DNA of 64,000 nucleotides from G963692885 sp964658655. Lineage in GTDB: Bacteria; Acidobacteriota; Terriglobia; Terriglobales; Acidobacteriaceae. A program made the translations under genes and the position numbers. Below the pieces are notes generated by a model. It saw nothing but the letters and a program-made list of their open reading frames with translations, was not told where the DNA came from and ran no database searches. The DNA lies in contig CAZZZL010000008.1 of assembly GCA_964658655.1 (NCBI GenBank), positions 1 to 64,000 of the forward strand, read 5' to 3'. Positions 51,441-59,840 of this stretch are shown piece after piece; position 1 is the first letter of the stretch, and each line of letters starts with the position of its first letter.

Positions 51441-52271
51441 ATGAAACATGTAAGTGTCGAGAAGAATGGAGTTACAAGCACGCGTGCTTCGGAGCCTCTC
51501 CCAGACGGAATGATGGCAGAGGAAAGGCGCAAGCAGATTCTCCAGATCGTCCAGTCGGAGGGGCGGGCAAAGGTCAATGAACTTGTGCGCCGATTCAAGA
51601 CTTCTGCCGTCACAATTCGCAGCGACCTGAACGAACTACATCAGCGTGGTCTCATCCAGCGTTCGCATGGCGGCGCCGTGATCCAGGACACGGTCTATCG
51701 TGAATCGCCGGTCCATGAGCGGGTCAAAAATCAATCCAGGGAAAAGCAGCGGATCGGCGCCATGGCTGCCACGCTCGTCAAAGAGGGCGAAACAATCATC
51801 CTGGACTCCGGCACCACTACACTCGAGGTGGCACGCCACCTGCGCGAGTTTCGCAATCTGCAGGTGATTACGAATGGCCTGAACATAGCCGTTGAGTTAT
51901 TAGGTTCGCGTGGTATTCAGACCATCATTATGGGCGGCAGTGTCCGCAATGATTCTGCATCTGTAGTGGGCCGATCGACCGAAGACATGCTGGAGCAATT
52001 CTCCGCTGACAAGCTGTTTCTTTGCGGCGCCGGGTGTGATCCTGAATTTGGGGTCAGCGGCACAAACCTGGACGAGACAATGGCAAACCGCGCGATGCTG
52101 CGGGCAGCACGGGAAATCATTGTCGTCGCAGATTCCAGCAAGTTCACCAAACGCAGTATGTCGCTGATCACAACCTTCTCCGAGGTTGACCTGGTGATCA
52201 GCGACGTGTCACTTCCGGAAGAAATGCAGAACAGGGTCCGCTCTTTCGGGTGCAAGCTGGTGCTCGTTTAA
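51441..52271 (+). CDS. DeoR-family transcription regulator, AgaR-like
   Basis: 276 residues. The N-terminal winged helix (about 25-80) reads MAEERRKQILQIVQSEGRAK, FKTSAVTIRSDLNELHQRGL, RSHGGAV. The effector domain has DSGTTTLEVARHLREF, ITNGLNIAVEL, IMGGSVR and ADSSKFTKRSM, the sugar-phosphate isomerase-like DeoR_C fold. DeoR proteins of this group usually repress sugar or aminosugar catabolic genes and release DNA on binding a phosphosugar. It lies at the centre of the glycan locus; TTGCTTRCGTTT elements nearby are its likely targets. Confidence 0.92.
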   Translation: MKHVSVEKNGVTSTRASEPLPDGMMAEERRKQILQIVQSEGRAKVNELVRRFKTSAVTIRSDLNELHQRGLIQRSHGGAVIQDTVYRESPVHERVKNQSREKQRIGAMAATLVKEGETIILDSGTTTLEVARHLREFRNLQVITNGLNIAVELLGSRGIQTIIMGGSVRNDSASVVGRSTEDMLEQFSADKLFLCGAGCDPEFGVSGTNLDETMANRAMLRAAREIIVVADSSKFTKRSMSLITTFSEVDLVISDVSLPEEMQNRVRSFGCKLVLV

Positions 52272-52303
52272 ACACCGCCAGCTTGAAGGTCCGCTTCGTG
52301 CAT

Positions 52304-55300
52304 TTAGAAGTAGAATTTTGCACCAATCTGGATCTGTCTTGGATCACGCGCGGCCGTCACAAAGCCAAAATTGGATGATCCAAAGACAGTCGCATTGTTC
52401 GAGTTCTGGGGACCCGCAGCAGCAAACAAAAAGTTCGGATGATTGAAGATGTTATAGAACTCCCCGCGTAACTCTATCCGCCTGGACTCGTGAATCGGTA
52501 TCGTCTTCAGGATCGAAGAATCCCAGTTTTCGTTGCCCGGGCCATTGACAGAATTCAGTGACACATTACCGTATGAGCCGAGCGGTGGATCAACGAAAGC
52601 GCACGTGTTGAAGAATGTCCCACTTACGCATGGCTTACCCGAAGACTTCTGCCCCGGCACAAAGTTAGGTCTCTGCTGACCATCCGAGTTAGCAAAGTTT
52701 GCGTTCGCATCAGTGACCGTAAACCATGTGCCTGATGATAGAGTGACGATGCCGGATAACTGCCAGTGGCCTATCACGGCATCAAGCAAGCGCCCGGATC
52801 CGCTGCCAAAAGCCATGCCTTGTCCAATCGGAAGATCCCAGGAATAGCCTGCTGTAAAACGCTGCCGCACATCAAAATCAAGGTTGCCGTATTCCAGTTG
52901 AGGGTTGTGGCTGTCGCGGAAGCCATCATTGTTTTGCGCTCCTAGGTTGGCGTTTGATGAGTTTCCCAAACCATGACTGTAGGTGTAGTTCACGATAGCT
53001 GAGACGCCGTGGCTAAGATGCTGCTCTACCTTGATCTGGCCGGCGTTGTAATTTGAAAATCCATTTGAGCGAAGCCAGCCAACAGATGTGTTGACGTAGG
53101 GGAATGGCCGCCTGGGCGCATAGGCGGCAGACGGATCCGCGGTGGGCGTCGCCTGGTTCAGATTCGAGGTCGTATACAGGTGCGTTCCCTTCGACCCGAC
53201 ATACGCAACCTCTACGGTTGTCTTCGGACCTATCTCATGCTGCACTGTCAGATGCCACTGCTCGACATAAGGCGTCGAGAGCTTGTCCTCCGAGAAGAGA
53301 TTTGGCGTATTTGGATTGCTGAGCGAGGTTGCCGGAAAACCCTCGGAGAGGATGCTAATACCTGGCACGGCGCAACTCGATCCTGGGGCATACGACGACA
53401 GGCTGCACGGGCCAGTGAAACTTTGCGAGGCGAAGTAAGGAGGATTAAATCCGGGGCTGGGATTGCTGTAAGGTCCACTCTCTTCGCCGTTGAAGAAAAT
53501 ACCGAATGCTGTTCGGAGGACCCACCCTGGATGGAACTGGTAAGCCATTCCGAACCGTGGTGAAAAGTCTGTATACACCGGGGGAATCAGGCCATTCGCC
53601 GCGGTATGGTTTACCGGGATGGTACTCGCCAGGACAGGCGTGAGCGACACGCCGCTGCTTGCCGGTATATCAAGCTTGCCAGTAATGGGATTGAAGTTGG
53701 CTTGTGCGTTGTGCCGTTCGAGAATTGCAGAGAAAAAGTCGTAGCGAATACCTGCGTTGATTGTAAGGGTCGGCCGCACTCGCCAATCATCCTGCATGAA
53801 AACGCCATAGACCTTGCGGTTGTAATCCACGTTGTTGATGTTGTTAATGCCACCGCCGTCAGGCTGCCCGGTCAGGAGCGTGGCGAGCCCGCTGCCACCA
53901 GTACCTTGTGCTCCGGCATTGTCGGTAAACTGCGGAACAAAGCTGAGCGTACCTCGCGGCGCTGCAGGCTGAAAGATCGTGAACTCCTCAGGCCGATACG
54001 CTCCGCCGAACTTGATGCTGTGGTCGTGCGCGATCAGCGTGAACGTATCCGAGAAGGAATAGGTATTTTGTATTTCATTGGAAGGCAGATAGGTCGGACT
54101 ACCTAAGGTCGCAACGTCATTGAAGGACATTTGCGGCAGTCCACCATTATTTGTGCCGGCAACATAGGGCACGCCGGGAAATCCTATCTGACCTGAAACA
54201 TCTGTATTTGAATTGAACTGGTTCCTGTTCGTGTGCAGGCGGTTATAGCCGATGCGAATTTCATCGACCCTTGTTGGTGAGAAGACGTGGGTCTCACTCA
54301 AAGCCAACGAGTAGGCACGATTATCGCCCACGCCAGTAAAGAATCCACCGCCGTCGGCCTCACCCCCAAATGGGCCGGGAATCGTCGAAGGCGCGCGACT
54401 CATACTGTATCGATAGAAAATGTTGTCGTGGGAACCAAGCACCTGGTCGACGCGGACGTCAGCCTGGTTCGCATTTTTGATCAGTTTTGGATTCGACACA
54501 AAATTGTAGCCGGAGCCGGTCGCATTCGGCAGTGGGTACAGGGCAACAAGCTTCCTCCCGAGCGGGTCCTGCTTCGCAACTGGGATAATGTTCGACGGCA
54601 ATCCCGCGGAGTAGCCGAAGGGCACTCCACAATAACCAGTTGGACTTGTTGCAGAGGCCTTCGTCAGCTTTGTGTCGAACAACTCACCGGCAAATGTCGC
54701 CACGCCATTACAGTCAAGTGCGCCGGTCGGCGAAGCAAGATCGAGCTGGCTTGTGAAGTCGCCGGTCCGTTCAGCTGCAGTTGGAACCAGCGCCGTGTTC
54801 GTCTGGCCCTGCGAGATACGGAGACCTTCATAATCTCCGAATACGAAAAGCTTGTCGCGCAGAACTGGAAAGCCTACGGTCGCGCCGAACTGGTTTTGAT
54901 GATAAGGAGGCAGCGACTGGTCATAGTAATTAGCAGCATCGAAGGCCTGGTTGCGTAGAAATTCGTAGAGCACGCCATGAACGTGGTTGGAACCACTTTT
55001 CGTCGTGGCGTTTACGACCGCGCCGGTAGCCCTGCCGAACTCCGCGGAGTAAGAGTCGGTCTCGACGCGAAACTCCTGCAAAGCATCGACTGAAGGCATA
55101 ACTACGTAATTAGCTTCGTTCAGGAGGTCGGGCAGGTTCGAATTATTATCAATACCGTCGAGCAGGAAGTTGTTCTGCAGTGAACGAGCACCATTTGCGC
55201 TGAAACCGAAGCCAGCTTCATCACGTGCCCCCGGTTCGCTGATCGTGACTCCTGCCGTGAGCTGGGCCAATTGGACAGGGTTGCGACCATTCAGCGGCAA

Positions 55301-55747
55301 TTCCTGCATCGTGCGGCTGTCAATCAGTTGACTTCGTTCGGAGGTTGCAGTTTCCAGAACCGGCGCACGGTCGGTCACCTCCACAGTCGCACTGACGGCA
55401 CCCGCTTTGAGCGAAATATCAATCTGCTGGCGTTGCTGCACGCTGAGGTTGAAAGGCTCAGCAACTGCACGGTTGAATCCTGGCGCCGTCACCACCAGCC
55501 GATACGTGCCGATGTGGACGGGACTGATCGTCCACTCGCCGCTCGAGTTGCTCGTCGCATGATAGGAGAAGTTGGTGTCAATATTCGTGATGGTGATCTC
55601 GGCACCAGGCACAACAGCACCGGCCGAGTCCGTGATGCGTCCAGCGACGGTCGCGGTGTCAATCTGCGCATGGAGGGCATAGGGTGCAAGAAGCGCTGCG
55701 GACAGAAGCAACGATCGGGAAAAGAATGAGGTCCGAGGTTGGCGCAT
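52304..55747 (-). CDS. Oar-like TonB-dependent receptor with carboxypeptidase-regulatory domain
   Basis: 1147 residues from the ATG at 55747 with GAAGGAG before it. Signal peptide (SRSLLLSAALLAPYALHAQ), then a CarboxypepD_reg-like beta-sandwich at about 22-110 (VAGRITDSAGAVVPGAEITI), the plug domain (LNGRNPVQLAQLTAGVTISE, NNFLLDGIDNNSNLPD), and a 22-strand-type barrel ending in QIQIGAKFYF with aromatic terminus. This is the large TonB receptor family that dominates acidobacterial genomes and imports oligosaccharides. A TTGCTTACGTTT element lies 35 bases upstream of the start. Confidence 0.93.
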   Translation of the reverse strand: MRQPRTSFFSRSLLLSAALLAPYALHAQIDTATVAGRITDSAGAVVPGAEITITNIDTNFSYHATSNSSGEWTISPVHIGTYRLVVTAPGFNRAVAEPFNLSVQQRQQIDISLKAGAVSATVEVTDRAPVLETATSERSQLIDSRTMQELPLNGRNPVQLAQLTAGVTISEPGARDEAGFGFSANGARSLQNNFLLDGIDNNSNLPDLLNEANYVVMPSVDALQEFRVETDSYSAEFGRATGAVVNATTKSGSNHVHGVLYEFLRNQAFDAANYYDQSLPPYHQNQFGATVGFPVLRDKLFVFGDYEGLRISQGQTNTALVPTAAERTGDFTSQLDLASPTGALDCNGVATFAGELFDTKLTKASATSPTGYCGVPFGYSAGLPSNIIPVAKQDPLGRKLVALYPLPNATGSGYNFVSNPKLIKNANQADVRVDQVLGSHDNIFYRYSMSRAPSTIPGPFGGEADGGGFFTGVGDNRAYSLALSETHVFSPTRVDEIRIGYNRLHTNRNQFNSNTDVSGQIGFPGVPYVAGTNNGGLPQMSFNDVATLGSPTYLPSNEIQNTYSFSDTFTLIAHDHSIKFGGAYRPEEFTIFQPAAPRGTLSFVPQFTDNAGAQGTGGSGLATLLTGQPDGGGINNINNVDYNRKVYGVFMQDDWRVRPTLTINAGIRYDFFSAILERHNAQANFNPITGKLDIPASSGVSLTPVLASTIPVNHTAANGLIPPVYTDFSPRFGMAYQFHPGWVLRTAFGIFFNGEESGPYSNPSPGFNPPYFASQSFTGPCSLSSYAPGSSCAVPGISILSEGFPATSLSNPNTPNLFSEDKLSTPYVEQWHLTVQHEIGPKTTVEVAYVGSKGTHLYTTSNLNQATPTADPSAAYAPRRPFPYVNTSVGWLRSNGFSNYNAGQIKVEQHLSHGVSAIVNYTYSHGLGNSSNANLGAQNNDGFRDSHNPQLEYGNLDFDVRQRFTAGYSWDLPIGQGMAFGSGSGRLLDAVIGHWQLSGIVTLSSGTWFTVTDANANFANSDGQQRPNFVPGQKSSGKPCVSGTFFNTCAFVDPPLGSYGNVSLNSVNGPGNENWDSSILKTIPIHESRRIELRGEFYNIFNHPNFLFAAAGPQNSNNATVFGSSNFGFVTAARDPRQIQIGAKFYF

Positions 55748-55781
55748 CAACTGCTCCTTCGACAACACAACTATTTTTCAC

Positions 55782-55793
55782 TTGCTTACGTTT
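55782..55793 (+). promoter_or_regulatory. Candidate DeoR operator, TonB receptor side
   Basis: TTGCTTACGTTT, 35 bases before the TonB receptor start codon. One of three copies of TTGCTTRCGTTT in 4 kb. Confidence 0.5.
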
Positions 55794-56233
55794 AGCTGCT
55801 GAAGTTTGCGAGATTTTCACTTGCAAGTCAACCTATTTCATCTCTGTCACCAACTCAACCCCTGGCGACCAGACTGGTTTACCAGCAGTACCCAAAAAAT
55901 GGAATGTGCGACCTCACAGCTGCAGGTAGAAGGCTGATAACTTGAGGATCACGAAAATCCTGCTACCGCATATGCTTTCAATGAATGTCGCAGCCTGCCC
56001 GTTCATCCAAGACTTGCCGACGAAGGCGCGCAATAGCGGAAGCGTCAAGGCTTCCATGAAGTGGGAGCTGAGGTTCAGTATTATTTACGTTCGCTTACGC
56101 TGCAACACCTTTTTCTTTTGAAGATCACAGTTATCTCGCTAGCGTTGACTGGTAGTCATCCATCGCATCGGCAAATCGCTGCCGGAGGCTCACCCCTAAC
56201 ACTGAGGAGGCTTCCGTGCTATAAAGGTGTCGT

Positions 56234-56245
56234 TTGCTTGCGTTT
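56234..56245 (+). promoter_or_regulatory. Candidate DeoR operator, glycosidase side
   Basis: TTGCTTGCGTTT, 37 bases before the glycosidase TTG start; extended matches flank it (CGTTTGCTTGCGTTTGATTT). Confidence 0.5.
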
Positions 56246-56281
56246 GATTTCGCGGTACATGCGTTATCGAGGAGTTCGATC

Positions 56282-58258
56282 TTGGAAAATTTCAGCCTGG
56301 GAAGACCTTCCGGCGTGTTGCTCGCCTGTGGTTTGCTTGCGTCAGCGCTGCCCTTAAGTGGCCAGCAACCGCTGAATCTCGAAGCAAACAATCTGACGGC
56401 GGCCGTTCACACTCAGGCGGGAAGGCTCAGGCCGATCGTGATAGAAGAGAAATCAACGGGACATCGGGTCGTGTTGGACGATGCTTTCGAACTCAGACTG
56501 GCTGATGGCGGTATCATTCGGTCTTCAGAAATGCAGATGACTCGGCCAGCGCAGGTCACGCCAGTCCGTATGGATCCGACAGCATCACGCGCAGCAGCCC
56601 ATCTCCCCGGGCGCGAGATCTGTGCCGATCTTGCAGACGAACGCAGTGGATCCACCGTTCACTGGTGCCTGATCGCCAGGACCGGCACCAGCTATTTGCG
56701 CCAGGAAGTAACTGTACATGCGGGGGCAAAAGCACTTCCACTCTCCGAGGTACTGTTGCTCGACTTCGCGGATGCCACCGCGCATGTCGTGGGTACGGTT
56801 GCCGGCTCACCGATCGTCAGCGGCAATCTCTTCTTTGGTTTCGAACATCCTCTGTCGATCAGCGCGGTAAAGAATGGTCGGGCAACGGCAGGCTTAAAGA
56901 GAATATTGCCGCTCGCACCTACCCAGGAGATAGCGTATTCATCTGTCATCGGCGTGAGTTGGCCAGGCCAGATGCGGCGTGACTTCCTGAACTACGTGGA
57001 ACTGGAAAGAGCTCACCCGTACCGAACTTTCCTTCACTACAACACCTGGTATGACCTGGGCGAGGGCAACCGCTTCGGAGCCAGCGACGTGTTGAACCGG
57101 ATGAATGCTTTTGGCGACGAACTGGTCCACAAACGCGGCGTGAAAATGGATTCATTTCTGATGGACGATGGATGGGACAACACAAGTTCACTCTGGCAAT
57201 TCAACAAGAGCTTCCCTGACGGGTTTACACCTCTGCGCGCGACAGCAGAAAAGTACGGATTTGGACTCGGCGTATGGTTCTCGCCCTGGGGCGGATACGA
57301 GCAGGAGAAGCAGGAGCGAATCGCGTACGGAAAGAGCCAGGGCTACGAAATTGTGAAGGACGGTTATGCGCTCTCCGGTCCGCGCTATTACGCGAAGTTC
57401 GAAGCAGCCTGCTTGAATTTTGTGACTAAGTACGGAGTGAATCAGTTCAAGATCGACGGCACTGGAAACGCCGACCAGGTGTTTCCGGGAAGCATTTTTG
57501 ACAGTGATTTTTCAGCGGCCATTCACCTGATCGAAAAGCTGCGTCAGCGCGAAAACGGGATTTTTATTAACCTGACGACGGGCACCAAGCCATCGCCCTT
57601 CTGGCTGGCTTATGCTGACTCGATCTGGCGTTCCGGCGAAGATCATGACTTCGATGGCCAAGGCAGCTGGCGGCAACGCTGGATCACGTATCGCGATGAG
57701 CAAACGTATCGCAACATCGTCCAGGGCGGTCCTCTCTTCCCTCTCAACTCGCTGATGCTGCATGGAATTATCTACGCGGCGAAAGCAGAACATCTTGCGA
57801 CTGATCCGGGTAGCGACTTTAAAGCGGAAGTGCATTCATACTTCGGGACAGGAACACAGCTCCAGGAGATGTACATTACGCCGAGCCTGCTCACGAAAGC
57901 GGATTGGGACACCCTCGCCGAAAGTGCGAGATGGTCGCGCAGCAATGCAGCGACGCTGCTTGATACGCACTGGATCGGCGGCGACCCTGGTAAAGGCGAA
58001 GTATACGGCTGGGCATCATGGAGTCGTGCCAAAGGAATCCTGACCCTGCGCAACCCTTCACCAAATCCGCAGAGTATAAGCATCGATGTGCAGCAGGCAT
58101 TCGAGTTGCCGCCTCAGGCTGTGCAGCAATTTCGCGGGCACAGCCCATGGTCCGCGGACAAGGGGAAGCCGGTGATTGAGCTGACGGCAAAGCAGGCACA
58201 CACATTTGCCCTGCAGCCCTTCGAGGTCATGACGCTGGAGGCTTTGCCGGTCCGCTGA
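56282..58258 (+). CDS. Secreted clan GH-D-like glycosidase (alpha-galactosidase type)
   Basis: 658 residues from a TTG at 56282, chosen because a GAGGAG lies seven bases before it and a signal peptide follows (SGVLLACGLLASALPLSGQ). An N-terminal beta-sandwich of about 240 residues is followed by a barrel with SFLMDDGWDNTSSLWQFNKS (the DDGW motif), LGVWFSPWGGYEQEKQERIA, and QFKIDGTGNAD, where the Asp after Lys-Ile fits the clan D nucleophile of GH27/GH36. The family resembles alpha-galactosidases and alpha-N-acetylgalactosaminidases; the substrate is open. It stands opposite the TonB receptor with DeoR elements between. Confidence 0.8.
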   Translation: MENFSLGRPSGVLLACGLLASALPLSGQQPLNLEANNLTAAVHTQAGRLRPIVIEEKSTGHRVVLDDAFELRLADGGIIRSSEMQMTRPAQVTPVRMDPTASRAAAHLPGREICADLADERSGSTVHWCLIARTGTSYLRQEVTVHAGAKALPLSEVLLLDFADATAHVVGTVAGSPIVSGNLFFGFEHPLSISAVKNGRATAGLKRILPLAPTQEIAYSSVIGVSWPGQMRRDFLNYVELERAHPYRTFLHYNTWYDLGEGNRFGASDVLNRMNAFGDELVHKRGVKMDSFLMDDGWDNTSSLWQFNKSFPDGFTPLRATAEKYGFGLGVWFSPWGGYEQEKQERIAYGKSQGYEIVKDGYALSGPRYYAKFEAACLNFVTKYGVNQFKIDGTGNADQVFPGSIFDSDFSAAIHLIEKLRQRENGIFINLTTGTKPSPFWLAYADSIWRSGEDHDFDGQGSWRQRWITYRDEQTYRNIVQGGPLFPLNSLMLHGIIYAAKAEHLATDPGSDFKAEVHSYFGTGTQLQEMYITPSLLTKADWDTLAESARWSRSNAATLLDTHWIGGDPGKGEVYGWASWSRAKGILTLRNPSPNPQSISIDVQQAFELPPQAVQQFRGHSPWSADKGKPVIELTAKQAHTFALQPFEVMTLEALPVR

Positions 58259-58275
58259 TGGCGGTGTCGCCTTTC

Positions 58276-59223
58276 CTAGCGATCGAGATACCGCTGGAAC
58301 TCGTCCGCGGCAGAGTAAGGTCCGGACAGCTGAAAACGTATCGTCCATCGTGCTTCTTTTCGAGCGCCGAGCAGAGTGGCATCCCCGCATTGAAGTGCCT
58401 GCTTCAGTGAGCCGTGCGGAGCAGTTGTGGGCTCGAGTGCGATTGCATATTGCTTCGTTGAGCTGTCGTCCGGCCACCCGCCGTAGCAAAGCCATAAGCC
58501 AACGTATGGCAGGCGTGAGGGATTGAAGTGAAGACTGATGCCGACGCGGGATCTCGAGCGATAGAGACCACAGCAACCAGTTTTCAATTCGTCAGTGTAA
58601 AGCATCTCTGCAACGCCAGATTCTGCAGCAAGGGTGCGACTAAGGTCGTTGGTCAAGAAGTGCGGCCAGGGGATGTGCACATTTGCGTGCCCGAGTCGAT
58701 CATTTTTAGACGAGTGCAGCCGCAGAGATTTCACTTCATGCGGCAATACGATGACGTCTCCCGCATCAATGGCGAAAAGTGGATGACACGCGTACAGGAA
58801 TGAATGCGGATCCTTGCCTACGTTCGTCACAGTGCAGGTGATGTATAGAGCGCTCTCCTGCAGCCATACTTTCTTTTCAAAGTGCAGCGGGCGACTGAAT
58901 CCCGTCGCGGTTAAGCAGACATATGACGGTAATGCATCATCTTGGATTGTCCACGGTATCTGCCAGAAATCCCCATGGTCGGGGACGGGTCCGCCAGATG
59001 TTTCATCGTCGCAGAAGCCAACGCTGGGAAGACATTCTTCTATACCGGCACATGCACCATCCTGGAAGCGGGCGGCCATTCCCTGCATAGGAGGAACCCC
59101 ATGATTTTTGGCCTGCAGAAGAAACTCAGTGTCGCTAAGCTTGTAACGGATGGAAGCAATGCGACCACCCTCTTCTGGATACACAGTGACTCGGAGAAAT
59201 TCATTCTCCAGATAGAGTGGCAT
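58276..59223 (-). CDS. Aldose 1-epimerase-like protein
   Basis: 315 residues from the ATG at 59223; the frame is open 19 codons further, into the aldolase relic. The galactose mutarotase fold is indicated by LENEFLRVTVYPEEGGRIAS at the N-terminus, PDHGDFWQIPW (histidine in the usual catalytic position), YACHPLFAID (second histidine) and the glutamate in AIALEPTTAPHGSL near the C-terminus. It equilibrates sugar anomers, probably for imported hexoses of this locus. It begins 14 bases after the aldolase relic, same strand. Confidence 0.85.
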   Translation of the reverse strand: MPLYLENEFLRVTVYPEEGGRIASIRYKLSDTEFLLQAKNHGVPPMQGMAARFQDGACAGIEECLPSVGFCDDETSGGPVPDHGDFWQIPWTIQDDALPSYVCLTATGFSRPLHFEKKVWLQESALYITCTVTNVGKDPHSFLYACHPLFAIDAGDVIVLPHEVKSLRLHSSKNDRLGHANVHIPWPHFLTNDLSRTLAAESGVAEMLYTDELKTGCCGLYRSRSRVGISLHFNPSRLPYVGLWLCYGGWPDDSSTKQYAIALEPTTAPHGSLKQALQCGDATLLGARKEARWTIRFQLSGPYSAADEFQRYLDR

Positions 59224-59237
59224 GCGCGTTGCCTCGG

Positions 59238-59732
59238 CTAATTTGCTGTAAGACGATCTGCCGGACCTGGTCGAAAGCAAGTTGCAGCATAGACCCTCAG
59301 AACGTCGCGTATAGCATCGACGACCAACGATGCCGGGTCGTTCGCAATCATGCCCTGGCGAAGACGCTGATACTGCGAGGGAAGATATCGGCTGTACATG
59401 TTGAGCGGTACAGTCGCTTGATCAACAGGTTTTTTCCGCCAGGGATTCGGACCGTGGTGATCGCCACCAAGGATCACCATTTCGCGCGATAACCCAGCTT
59501 TCTCGGTCCGGTCGAAGACGAAGGTGCGGAATGCTTCCGGTCGCATACAGGTATAGCCGCCGAACTGGTTTACCTGGTTACTGGTGGTCTCCATCAGCAG
59601 AAGCAAACCATCCTCGACTGCCTGCTCTGCCGCGGCACGGATAAACCACGGTTGGGCCGAACAGACGGAATAAATGCCGGCACGAATGCCGTTATTTCCC
59701 TGCCAGGGATGATTCTGCAAGATGCTCGACAT
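59238..59732 (-). pseudogene. Tagatose-bisphosphate aldolase subunit GatZ/KbaZ, internally deleted
   Basis: 164 residues in one frame, made of two ends of a normally about 420-residue protein. The N-terminal 95 residues match GatZ/KbaZ (GIYSVCSAQPWFIRAAAEQA, METTSNQVNQFGGYTCMRPE, MVILGGDHHGPNPWRKKPVD). Directly after, the sequence is that of the C-terminus (VPLNMYSRYLPSQYQRLRQG, DPASLVVDAIRDVLRVYAAT). About 250 residues of the barrel are missing without loss of frame. GatZ/KbaZ supports tagatose-1,6-bisphosphate aldolase in galactitol and GalNAc catabolism. A TTGCTTGCGTTT element lies 65 bases upstream, so the gene still has its regulatory region. Unlikely to be active. Confidence 0.82.
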
Positions 59733-59797
59733 TATGTCGTCCGATCATATAAGAAAATGGAAGGACTACCTCCTAAGTTGGCAGCAAACATAAGCAA

Positions 59798-59809
59798 ACG
59801 CAAGCAAGA
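59798..59809 (-). promoter_or_regulatory. Candidate DeoR operator before the aldolase relic
   Basis: TTGCTTGCGTTT on the minus strand, 65 bases before the GatZ/KbaZ start, extended on its 3' side by GCTTATGTTTGC, which looks like a second half-site. Confidence 0.5.
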
Positions 59810-59840
59810 ATAAACAAAATGAAGTTTAGGCTAGAGCGTT

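Larger units (their letters stand above)
55748..56281. promoter_or_regulatory. Divergent regulatory region of the glycan locus
   Basis: About 530 bases between the leftward TonB receptor and the rightward glycosidase. It holds two exact TTGCTTRCGTTT elements (55782-55793 and 56234-56245), a looser relative at 56085-56099 (ACGTTCGCTTACGCT), and a direct repeat of TTTTCACTTGC (at about 55775 and 55813). A TTGACT at 56140-56145 may be part of a promoter for the glycosidase. No real gene was found in it. Confidence 0.5.

Noticed and set aside
55970..56116. Plus-strand frame of about 49 codons in the TonB/glycosidase gap
   Set aside because: No ribosome site, no family, and it overlaps a candidate operator; treated as non-coding.
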